Below are positions 7,912-14,682 of a DNA stretch of 41,389 nucleotides, piece by piece. Below the pieces are notes generated by a model, which saw only the letters and a program-made list of their open reading frames with translations, did not search any database and had not been told where the DNA came from. The stretch covers positions 1-41,389 of the forward strand of contig PBLG01000043.1 of the NCBI GenBank assembly GCA_002722315.1, in the 5' to 3' direction. A program made the position numbers and the translations under genes. This DNA comes from Lysobacterales bacterium (lineage in GTDB: Bacteria; Pseudomonadota; Gammaproteobacteria; Xanthomonadales; Wenzhouxiangellaceae). Position 1 is the first letter of the stretch; each line of letters starts with the position of its first letter.

Positions 7912-9056
7912 TCGGGCGCGGACAGAAGCTCTATTGGCGACCCTCGAAAGTGCCCGGCCGGGCGCTGCTGCTGCTTTCCATCGCGGCGGTGGCGGCGCTG
8001 TTCGTGGTCGAGACCTTCACCCGGCAGCAGACCTCGGACAACTACGACCGGATGCTCAGCGCCTCGCGCACCATGCAGGAGGCCATCGAAGTATTGCGCC
8101 CGATCCGCGGTCGCATCCAGCCGATCAATCCGACCGTGGATCCCTTGAGGTCCGGCCTGATCGGGGTCGCCTCGTCGGGCATCACCAGCAATTCGGGCGA
8201 CCTGGATTCCAAGCAGGCCACGATCAATCCCAACTGGGCGGCCGTTGCGATCAGGTTGCTGGACGACGCCGGCGTCGAGTCGGGCGATCGGGTGGCCGTG
8301 GCGGTCTCGGGCTCATTCCCGGCGCTGAACATCGCGGTCTACAGCGCGCTGCAGGTCATGGACGTCGATCCGGTCATCATCGTTTCCGGCTCGGCGTCGC
8401 AATGGGGCGCCAACGTGCCGGCGTTCGGCTGGATGGACATGGCGCGCGAGCTCCGGGCCGCGCGCGTATTCGACATCAAGGCCGACGCCGCCACGCTGGG
8501 CGGCATCGAGGATCGCGGCATCGGCCTGGACGAGTCCGGCCTGCAGGCCATTCGCAGAAGCGCCGAGCGTGCGGGCATCGAGATGGTGGTGCCGGACAAC
8601 TACGAGGCGGCCGTGGCCGAGCGCATCCGCATCTACCGCGAGGGCGCCGACGGCGAGCCCCTGGCCGCGCTGATCAACGTCGGCGGCGGCACCGCGACCA
8701 CCGGGCCCAACGCCATCGACCACTTTTTCGACAGCGGACTGCAGCGCTCGGCCCCGTCGCGCGCGTTCCGGGTGCCGTCGGTGATGGGCTATTTCCTGCG
8801 CGAGGAAATACCCGTGATCAACTTCTCCGGCATCCGCAGCCTGTCGACGCGCTACGGCCTGCCTTATCCGCCGCAGCAGATGCCCAGCGTCGGCACCGGC
8901 GGGGGCTACAACGCCGAGGGCTACCGCCGCTGGCTGGCAGGTTTGATGATTGTATTCCTGCTGGCATTGACCGGGCTGATCATGCGCTCGGCCAACATCG
9001 CGCTTGCCGCAAGCGAGTCCGACCATCACCGCGAAACGATGAAGCCCAAGGTCTGA
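7908..9056 (+). CDS. pgsW: Poly-gamma-glutamate system protein PgsW
   Basis: 382 residues, matching what I recall of the poly-gamma-glutamate system protein (PgsW) that accompanies pgsB and pgsC in many non-Bacillus genomes. An N-terminal helix (about 18-36) and a C-terminal helix (about 345-362) flank a soluble domain that is probably periplasmic. Conserved-looking stretches are GLIGVASSGITSNSGDLDSK, VAVAVSGSFPALNIAVYSAL, VIIVSGSASQWGAN and INVGGGTATTGPNA. The Gly/Ser-rich loops look like a nucleotide- or phosphate-binding fold, but no activity is established to my knowledge. GAGGAGG lies 7 nt before the ATG, inside the end of pgsC. The operon ends here, convergent with an unrelated minus-strand gene 5 nt away. 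Confidence 0.85.
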   Translation: MIGRGQKLYWRPSKVPGRALLLLSIAAVAALFVVETFTRQQTSDNYDRMLSASRTMQEAIEVLRPIRGRIQPINPTVDPLRSGLIGVASSGITSNSGDLDSKQATINPNWAAVAIRLLDDAGVESGDRVAVAVSGSFPALNIAVYSALQVMDVDPVIIVSGSASQWGANVPAFGWMDMARELRAARVFDIKADAATLGGIEDRGIGLDESGLQAIRRSAERAGIEMVVPDNYEAAVAERIRIYREGADGEPLAALINVGGGTATTGPNAIDHFFDSGLQRSAPSRAFRVPSVMGYFLREEIPVINFSGIRSLSTRYGLPYPPQQMPSVGTGGGYNAEGYRRWLAGLMIVFLLALTGLIMRSANIALAASESDHHRETMKPKV

Positions 9057-9061
9057 GCGGT

Positions 9062-9652
9062 TCAGTACTCCAGCCGATCCAGCTCGCGGATATTGACCAG
9101 CATCTCGTGAAGCGCGACCTCGGCCTGTTCGCGGTCGCGCGCTTCCGACAGCCGGCGAATGGAATCGACAATGGCGATCCACCAGTTCATGTGGCTGGCG
9201 CTGAGCTGCGCGGCCACGGCCACCAGGTCGCGGGTGAGCGAAACCGTTTCGGTGGCCTCGCGCTTGAGCGCGACCAGGCAGTCCAGGTCGGGGTGCCTGG
9301 TTTCAAGTTGTCCCAGAAGATAGTCGATCACCTTCGGGTTCGTTTCCAGGTCGCTCGATGACATCGGGTCGGCGTCGGGTTCCAGGAAGGCCACGTCGAG
9401 GTTGGACAGCAGGCCGCGGAACGAGCCCCTGAGGCTCAGCCACAGTTCGTGTCGCCGGGCCGCCTCGCGCGAGCGCTGCACCAGCGTCAACAGGCCGACC
9501 AGCAGGAAGCCCTCGATGCAGATGCCGATCAGTTCAGGCACCAGGTTGTCGTGGAACGGGCCCGGCGATTCGAACGCGACCAGGTATACCCAAAGCCCGC
9601 CGCCGGCCAGTGCCAGCAGCAGCATCAGGGCGATCAGGAAGAACCGGCTCAT
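9062..9652 (-). CDS. Two-helix membrane protein of unknown function
   Basis: 196 residues. Two transmembrane helices lie at the N-terminus (about 4-26 and 38-60: FLIALMLLLALAGGGLWVYL and LVPELIGICIEGFLLVGLLTLV), with a short loop. The remaining 130 residues are soluble, charged and mostly helical, probably cytosolic. I do not recognise the family. The start ATG (9650-9652) overlaps the stop of the upstream gene (9649-9651), so the two are translationally coupled and likely act together. It ends 5 nt from pgsW on the other strand without a visible terminator. Topology is clear; function is not. Confidence 0.75.
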   Translation of the reverse strand: MSRFFLIALMLLLALAGGGLWVYLVAFESPGPFHDNLVPELIGICIEGFLLVGLLTLVQRSREAARRHELWLSLRGSFRGLLSNLDVAFLEPDADPMSSSDLETNPKVIDYLLGQLETRHPDLDCLVALKREATETVSLTRDLVAVAAQLSASHMNWWIAIVDSIRRLSEARDREQAEVALHEMLVNIRELDRLEY

Positions 9653-10203
9653 TCGGTTGCCCCTTTGCCCTCATCTTCTGCGAACGCAGCGATAACGCGC
9701 GCGATCTTGCGGGCTTCTTCCTCGCTCAGATCGAGCGGCAGGTTGGCCAGGTACACCACGTGATCGTCGCGAATCGGCACTGGCACGACGTTGCTGGGGT
9801 TTTCGATCGCCTCGAGCGTCACCTGCTCGGCGGCCTTCTGCTCGGGCGTCAGGCTTTCGCTGCGGCTGAACGAGCGAAGGCGCTCGCGACGGGCCCGGGT
9901 GAAAGTCTCCGGGTTCTCCAGCCAGCCGAGGTACTCATCCAGCGCCGATGCAACCCGCTGTCCGTAGATCTGGAGCGTTTCCGACCGTATGCTCGACCCC
10001 TCGAGCTTGTGAAAGCGCGATAGCAGGTCGTCGACATCGATCCTCCGGATATCGGCGCGCTCGTCTTCGGTGAGTTCGTCGGCCAGCTGCTCCAGGGCCT
10101 TTCGCCGCGCTCTCGCGGTGGCCGGATTGATCAAGCCCTCCATGCCGGCCTGCTTGAGGAAATTCAGCAGGGCCTCGGCCGTGTATGATTCATTGGACGT
10201 CAT
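9649..10203 (-). CDS. Soluble helical protein of unknown function, coupled to the membrane protein at 9062-9652
   Basis: 184 residues from the ATG at 10203, preceded by GGAGGTGA. A GTG at 10215 would add four residues and is less likely. The protein is strongly charged and helical. Residues about 5-85 (ALLNFLKQAGMEGLINPATA, LEQLADELTEDERADIRRID, VDDLLSRFHKLEGSSIRSET, LQIYGQRVASALDEYLGWLE) look like the SAM-like core-binding fold at the N-terminus of tyrosine recombinases, but there is no catalytic domain. A middle segment, SLTPEQKAAEQ, leads to VVPVPIRDDHVVYLANLPLD, a resemblance to the short strand-rich tails of DUF-type DNA-binding proteins. I cannot name it. It forms a two-gene unit with the downstream membrane protein and diverges from nudC across 75 nt. 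Confidence 0.72.
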   Translation of the reverse strand: MTSNESYTAEALLNFLKQAGMEGLINPATARARRKALEQLADELTEDERADIRRIDVDDLLSRFHKLEGSSIRSETLQIYGQRVASALDEYLGWLENPETFTRARRERLRSFSRSESLTPEQKAAEQVTLEAIENPSNVVPVPIRDDHVVYLANLPLDLSEEEARKIARVIAAFAEDEGKGATE

Positions 10204-10278
10204 TTTCAAACTCACCTCCAGGTTTCTGAAAGCGCCTCCGCGCAGGTGTACGCTTTCGAAAGGGAATGATCGACCAGT

Positions 10279-11241
10279 ATGGCCAAAACATCAAGCCGAA
10301 CCGGATTGAGGGCATCCCGCCTGAAGTACGACGACCCGAGTCTCGATCGCGCCGGGCCGCAGCGCGAGGACCCGCAGTGGCTGGAGCGGGCGCTGCAGCA
10401 TTCGGAAGCACGTTCGCTGCCCGTCTGGCGCAACCAGAACCTGGTCGGCGGGCTGGACAGCGCTTCGCCCACGGCGATCCTGCACGGCGTGGACATGCAT
10501 TGTCACGCCTCGGAGGTCGTGTTCCTGGGTCTCGACGGCGATGCGCCGGTATTCGCCGCCGATTATTCGGAGCTCGAAGAGACAAGCGCGGTCGAGCTCC
10601 TGGGGGAAGCCTTCACCGACCTGCGGCGCGTCGGTCCGCTGATGTCCGAACCGGAGGCCGCGCTGCTGGCCTACGCCCGAGGCATGCTGTTCTGGCACCG
10701 CAATCACAGATACTGCGGTCGCTGCGGTTCGCCCACGAAGAGCCAGAAGGGCGGCCATCTTCGCGCATGCACCAACCCCGACTGCCGCCGCCCGTCCTTC
10801 CCGCGCACCGACCCGGCGGTGATCGTGCTGGTCGAGCACCCCGGCGACGACGGCGGCCCGTCGCGCTGCCTGCTCGGCCGCTCGCCGCACTTCCTGCCGG
10901 GGATGTATTCCACGCTGGCCGGTTTCGTCGAGCCCGGCGAGAGCATGGAGCAGACCGTTCGCCGCGAGGTGTTCGAGGAGAGCGGGGTCGAGGTCGGCGA
11001 GGTGCGCTACCTCGCGTCCCAGCCATGGCCGTTCCCGTCGTCGCTGATGATCGGTTTCCACGCCACGGCCGCCAGTACGGACATCAAGCTGCACGACGAC
11101 GAACTCGAAGACGCGCGCTGGTTCGAAGCCGCCGAGTTGCATGCATTGAAGGAAAAGGGCGAGGACGAGACGTTCTGCCTGCCACGCAAGGACTCGATTG
11201 CCAGGTACCTGATCGAGGTCTGGCTGGAAGACAATCAGTAA
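10279..11241 (+). CDS. nudC: NAD(+)/NADH diphosphatase NudC
   Basis: 320 residues, longer than E. coli NudC (about 257) because of a larger N-terminal domain. It hydrolyses NADH or NAD to NMN(H) and AMP, and family members also remove NAD caps from RNA. A zinc ribbon sits at about 143-172 (CGRCG ... CTNPDC). The Nudix box GFVEPGESMEQTVRREVFEESG at about 214-236 contains the full G-x5-E-x7-REVxEExG pattern. The signature SQPWPFPSS at about 246-254 separates the NADH pyrophosphatase subfamily from other Nudix enzymes. The start at 10279 gives a basic N-terminus. It diverges from the coupled unknown genes on the left; a REP element lies immediately downstream. Confidence 0.93.
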   Translation: MAKTSSRTGLRASRLKYDDPSLDRAGPQREDPQWLERALQHSEARSLPVWRNQNLVGGLDSASPTAILHGVDMHCHASEVVFLGLDGDAPVFAADYSELEETSAVELLGEAFTDLRRVGPLMSEPEAALLAYARGMLFWHRNHRYCGRCGSPTKSQKGGHLRACTNPDCRRPSFPRTDPAVIVLVEHPGDDGGPSRCLLGRSPHFLPGMYSTLAGFVEPGESMEQTVRREVFEESGVEVGEVRYLASQPWPFPSSLMIGFHATAASTDIKLHDDELEDARWFEAAELHALKEKGEDETFCLPRKDSIARYLIEVWLEDNQ

Positions 11242-11256
11242 TGCCTGTCGCCTTCC

Positions 11257-11349
11257 GTAGCCCGGGTAAGCGCAGCGCACCCGGGGCCTGAAGCCCTATC
11301 CAGGCATCGATCCCCGGGTGCACGCGCTTCGCGCGTTTACCCGGGCTAC
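11257..11349. repeat. REP-type repeat, family B (GTAGCCCGGGTAAGCG)
   Basis: GTAGCCCGGGTAAGCG at 11257-11272 is matched in inverse orientation by TTACCCGGGCTAC ending at 11349. The inner CACCCGGGG (279-286 region) and CCCCGGGTG (11312-11320) also pair, so the whole element can fold into one long hairpin. A decayed third half, GGCCTGGGTAAACGCATCGCAC, follows near 11382-11404. Other copies are at 17461-17547 and 41213-41292. Confidence 0.85.
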
Positions 11350-11482
11350 ACCGGCGCGGTCGTTGATGTCTGCTCTTACGCGGCCTGGGTAAACGCATCG
11401 CACACCCCTGCCATTGGTCCCATTTACCGGCGACGCGCCGCGTGGCAGATTATCCTGAACATCGACAACTCGGGAGCACTTC

Positions 11483-12655
11483 ATGGGTCAGACGCGCAGG
11501 GACGTTCTGAAGGCAGGCGGGCTGGGCTTGAGCGCGGTCGCGCTTTCCGGCCTGGGCGCGCGCGTGATGGCGCATGAGCAGAAAGTGATCCCGAAAGCGG
11601 ATCGACCGCTGGACATCCTGATCCTCGGCGGCACCGGATTCACCGGTCCGTTCCAGGTTCGCTTCGCCCTGGCGCGCGGTCATCGCGTCACCATCTTCAA
11701 TCGCGGCAACAAGTCGCTGGACTGGCCCGGCCCGGTCGAGGAACTGGTGGGGGACCGCAACGAGAGCAACCTCGAAGCTTTGAAGGGCCGCAAGTGGGAT
11801 GTGTGCATCGACAACCCGACCACCTTGCCGTTCTGGGTTCGCGACGCCGGCCAGGTGCTGCAGGAAAACGTCGGTCATTACGTCTTCACCTCGACGCTGT
11901 CGGTCTACGCGTCCAACGCCGAGCCCGGCGCCGACGAGTCGGCCCCACTTCTTGAATATACCGGCGACGATGCGATGGCCGAGACCATGGAAGGCCTGCT
12001 CGCCGACAGGGGCCGTCTTTACGGTCCGCTCAAGGCCGAATCCGAGCGCGAAGTCGCACGCTGGTTCCCGGATCGCCACACCATCATCCGCCCGACCCTG
12101 ATCGTCGGCCCGGGTGACCAGACCGATCGATTCACCTACTGGCCGCTCCGCCTGGCGCGCGGCGGCCAGGTGCTGGCCCCCGGCGACGGCAACGATCCGG
12201 TTCAGATCATCGACGCCAGCGACCTGGCCGAATGGACCATCCGGCAGGCAGAAGCTCGAACCGGCGGCGCCTACAACGCGGCAGGCCCGGACTACCCTTT
12301 CACCTTCGAAGCCATGCTTCACGGCATTCGCGCGGTCACCGGAAAGGCCGCCGAGCTGAACTGGGCCCCGGCCGAGTTCCTGGCCGAGCAGGGCCTGAAT
12401 CCCTGGTCGGACATGCCGGTCTGGATACCGCGACAGGACGACTACGCCGGGTTCAGCACCCGCTCCAATGCCAGGGCTATCGAATCGGGCCTGACCTTCC
12501 GCCCGTTCGCCGACACCGTCGCGGCGACGCTCGAATGGTTCCGCAGCCAGCCCGAGGATCGCCAGGCCGACATCCGCGCTGGCATCAGCGCCGAACGCGA
12601 AGCCGAAGCGCTGGAGGCCTGGAAACAATTCTCATCACAGCATTCGTCTACTTGA
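11483..12655 (+). CDS. Tat-signal NAD-dependent epimerase/dehydratase family protein
   Basis: 390 residues. The N-terminus reads MGQTRRDVLKAGGLGLSAVA: a twin-arginine signal (RRDVLK, then a Gly/Leu/Ala helix with an ALSGLGARVMAHE cleavage region), predicting export in folded form. A Rossmann domain of the extended SDR class follows, with ILILGGTGFTG near 46-56 for NAD(P), a TSTLSVY segment near 136-142 and a YGPLKAE motif near 178-184 that supplies the Tyr-x3-Lys pair. The substrate is unknown; it resembles isoflavone-reductase- or UDP-sugar-epimerase-like proteins of bacteria. GGGAG precedes the ATG by 8 nt. The gene is flanked by a REP element and a 147-nt gap and is probably monocistronic. 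A Tat signal on a cofactor-bound Rossmann enzyme makes biochemical sense, since the cofactor must be loaded before export. Confidence 0.85.
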   Translation: MGQTRRDVLKAGGLGLSAVALSGLGARVMAHEQKVIPKADRPLDILILGGTGFTGPFQVRFALARGHRVTIFNRGNKSLDWPGPVEELVGDRNESNLEALKGRKWDVCIDNPTTLPFWVRDAGQVLQENVGHYVFTSTLSVYASNAEPGADESAPLLEYTGDDAMAETMEGLLADRGRLYGPLKAESEREVARWFPDRHTIIRPTLIVGPGDQTDRFTYWPLRLARGGQVLAPGDGNDPVQIIDASDLAEWTIRQAEARTGGAYNAAGPDYPFTFEAMLHGIRAVTGKAAELNWAPAEFLAEQGLNPWSDMPVWIPRQDDYAGFSTRSNARAIESGLTFRPFADTVAATLEWFRSQPEDRQADIRAGISAEREAEALEAWKQFSSQHSST

Positions 12656-12802
12656 CCTAAGCCCGGGGACTCCAATCCGCGGGCTGGTTCGTCGCTGCCC
12701 GCTTGAATGGCGCAAATCGCAATGCTAAGGTTTCCTTGCGTGGGCCGTTGAAATTGACATCATTTCAGCGCATTTTTTGGGATTCCGGCAGCAGGGGTTT
12801 GT

Positions 12803-12985
12803 ATGCGTGATTCTGGAGATCGGGTTACGGTGGTCGACATCGAGATGCCGTTCTGGTCGATAGTGATTTTCCTCGTGAAGCTCGCCATTGCCGCGATACC
12901 GGCGATGATCATTCTCTGGGTGTTTGGCGTTGTCCTCGCATTGCTTCTCCACGGAATCTTTGGTGGTCTCGCGCAGCTTCGATAA
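12803..12985 (+). CDS. Conserved-looking small membrane protein, 60 residues
   Basis: A 60-residue protein: a short polar head (MRDSGDRVTVVDIEMPFW), then two closely spaced hydrophobic stretches (about 18-34 and 36-52). The VDIEMPFWSIVIFLVKLAIA pattern recalls small inner-membrane proteins that I remember from several marine gammaproteobacteria, but I cannot name a family or function. A perfect TTGACA lies upstream at 12754-12759 with a poor -10 around 12777. Its stop lies 11 nt before the start of the next secreted protein, so the two may be co-transcribed. Confidence 0.6.
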   Translation: MRDSGDRVTVVDIEMPFWSIVIFLVKLAIAAIPAMIILWVFGVVLALLLHGIFGGLAQLR

Positions 12986-12995
12986 GGGTGTGGCG

Positions 12996-13454
12996 ATGCT
13001 GCCTCGGCTTTTGTTCGCAGCACTGCTGCTGACCTCTGCGCTGGAATTGCGAGCGCAGCTTTCCGAGCTGCAGATCGATCCGAATCCGGCCAGCACGCTC
13101 GAGACAGTGGACGTTCTCGTCGCTTTTCCATGGTTCGCGTCGTCACAGACCTTCGACGTTCAGACCGAAGTTTCCGGCACGCTGATCACTCTCGATATCG
13201 AGGTCGAAGGCCAGCCATCGGGCCCGCCACTGTTTTTTCTTCACTTGGAAACAGTCGGACCGCTCGCACCGGGTGAATACACAGTCGTGGCCAACTACCG
13301 GGTTGACAATGTGCTGGAGGATTCGGAGACTGCGGTGTTGCGCGTTGAAGCGGTTCGAGCCGTGCCGCTGCTCGACAAGCCTTTGGTGTTGGGACTGCTG
13401 ACGCTGCTGTTGCTTGCCTCGCCGTTGTTCGTGCGTCGGCGATCGAGGCAGTGA
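12996..13454 (+). CDS. Secreted protein with a C-terminal sorting-like tail
   Basis: 152 residues from the ATG at 12996, which gives a textbook signal peptide (MLPRLLFAALLLTSALELRA-Q). An upstream in-frame ATG at 12924 would bury the signal and overlap the preceding gene, so I reject it. The mature part (about 20-120) is strand-rich and Ig-like (VDVLVAFPWFASSQTFDVQT, GEYTVVANYRVDNVLED). The C-terminus is VPLLDKPLVLGLLTLLLLAS followed by PLFVRRRSRQ: a short Pro motif, a hydrophobic helix and a basic end. That is the tripartite layout of exosortase/IPTL-CTERM-type sorting signals, although the motif is not canonical. No sorting enzyme is in view. Function unknown. Confidence 0.7.
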   Translation: MLPRLLFAALLLTSALELRAQLSELQIDPNPASTLETVDVLVAFPWFASSQTFDVQTEVSGTLITLDIEVEGQPSGPPLFFLHLETVGPLAPGEYTVVANYRVDNVLEDSETAVLRVEAVRAVPLLDKPLVLGLLTLLLLASPLFVRRRSRQ

Positions 13455-13505
13455 GACGCCATTCGGACAGGCACTTCCCACAATCTGACAAAGTCCTGTG
13501 CCCGC

Positions 13506-14432
13506 CTAATCGATCAGCGCCTTGACGTGCGCGATCGCCGACCGTCCCAGCGCGGACAGTGCGTAGCCACCCTCCAGGCATGAAACGATCCGACCGCTTG
13601 CGTGACGCTGGGCCGCTTCTACAAGCCGGCGGGTGATCCAGGCGTAGTCTTCGTCGAGCAGCATGAAGTGCGCCATCTCTTCCTCGACGTGGCCGTCGAA
13701 GCCGGCCGAGATCATCAGCAGCTGCGGTTCGAACCGGTCCAGCGCCGGCATCCAGTGCTCCTCGACTGCGCGTCGGAAGGCTTCGCTGCCGGTGCCGGCC
13801 GGCAGCGGGGCGTCGACGAGGTTGGTGGTTTCGGCTTCGTGCCCGGTGAAGGGGTAGAACGGGTGCTGGAACGTCGAGCAGAACAGGATGCGTGGCTCTT
13901 TGGCGAATATCCGTTCCGTGCCGTTGCCGTGATGGACGTCGAAGTCGACGATTGCGACGCGTTCGAGGCCGTATTCTTCAAGCGCGTGCGCCGCGCCCAC
14001 CGCGACGTTGTTGAAGATACAGAAGCCCATGGCGCGAGCCTGCTCGGCGTGATGCCCGGGCGGGCGTACGCAGCAGAACGCCGCGTGCGCGCGGCCCTGC
14101 ATTACCAGGTCCACGCCCAGTACCGCCGCGCCGGCCGCACGTCGCGCGGCGGCTAGCGAATGCTCGGTCATCACGGTGTCGCCCTCGTCGAGACAGATCA
14201 TGTCTCCGTCAGTGGGGGCGCTGGCTTCGATCGTGTCGATGTATTCCTGGTGGTGCACCCGCTCGAGCTGGTCGCGCTCGACCAGCGGCGCGTCGAAATG
14301 CTGCACCACCGAATCCAGCCCGGACGCGATCAGCCGGTCGTCGATCGCGGCCAGCCGCTCGGCGGTTTCCGGGTGATGGGCCGCCACCCTGTGCCGGGCG
14401 CAGTCGGTGTGACTGATGAATGCGAGTGCCAT
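13506..14432 (-). CDS. Histone deacetylase family protein (AcuC/HdaH-like deacetylase)
   Basis: 308 residues, the usual size for bacterial class II HDAC-like amidohydrolases, which are zinc enzymes that remove acetyl groups from lysines, polyamines or small amides. Visible motifs in order: the tandem catalytic histidines in RPPGHHAE (about 123-130), then AIVDFDVHHGNGTERIF with the zinc-ligand Asp and His (about 163-180), ISAGFDGH with the third ligand Asp (about 244-251), and the GGYALSALG loop near the end that contains the tyrosine. All catalytic positions I can check are present. It diverges from the lysine acetyltransferase at 14683, suggesting a paired writer and eraser. A REP element lies between them. 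The true substrate cannot be told from sequence. Confidence 0.92.
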   Translation of the reverse strand: MALAFISHTDCARHRVAAHHPETAERLAAIDDRLIASGLDSVVQHFDAPLVERDQLERVHHQEYIDTIEASAPTDGDMICLDEGDTVMTEHSLAAARRAAGAAVLGVDLVMQGRAHAAFCCVRPPGHHAEQARAMGFCIFNNVAVGAAHALEEYGLERVAIVDFDVHHGNGTERIFAKEPRILFCSTFQHPFYPFTGHEAETTNLVDAPLPAGTGSEAFRRAVEEHWMPALDRFEPQLLMISAGFDGHVEEEMAHFMLLDEDYAWITRRLVEAAQRHASGRIVSCLEGGYALSALGRSAIAHVKALID

Positions 14433-14512
14433 GGGTTCATTGTCTCCGATCGATGCGCGCCCGGGAACGGGCCTGGGTCAATTTTTCGTGTTTGAGGTCC
14501 ATGATTTCGAGT

Positions 14513-14584
14513 TTGTAGGAGCCTGCTTGCAGGCGAACAAATGCGGGAATTCGTGGTCATTCGCCTGCAAGCAGGCTCCTACAA
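14513..14584. repeat. REP-type repeat, family A, perfect 25-bp inverted repeat
   Basis: Positions 14513-14537 and 14560-14584 are exact reverse complements (TTGTAGGAGCCTGCTTGCAG and five further bases), separated by 22 nt. Each arm also contains its own small hairpin, GCCTGC-TT-GCAGGC. The sequence after the right arm (CCTGACTTACCAGTATTGGT) resembles the sequence after the copy at 4891-4952, so the mobile unit is longer than the hairpin. Confidence 0.92.
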
Positions 14585-14605
14585 AAGCCACCTGACTTAC
14601 CAGTA

Positions 14606-14634
14606 TTGGTCCCAGGTCATAAAAGGTCGATAAT
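14606..14634 (+). promoter_or_regulatory. Sigma70-type promoter for the acetyltransferase gene
   Basis: TTGGTC (14606-14611), a 17-base spacer and GATAAT (14629-14634): a good -10 and a fair -35 at ideal spacing, 49 nt before the ATG at 14683. The -35 lies in the conserved tail of the family A repeat; the matching tail at 4967-4982 reads CAGGATTGGTTC. The repeat may thus have donated part of the promoter. Confidence 0.55.
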
Positions 14635-14682
14635 CCGCGTGCTACAGTTCTGAACATCGGCTAAACCAGAGACTAAGAAGGC

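Noticed and set aside
9649..10203. Integrase or recombinase annotation of the helical protein
   Set aside because: Only a vague similarity to the N-terminal core-binding fold; no catalytic domain or Arg-His-Arg-Tyr set.
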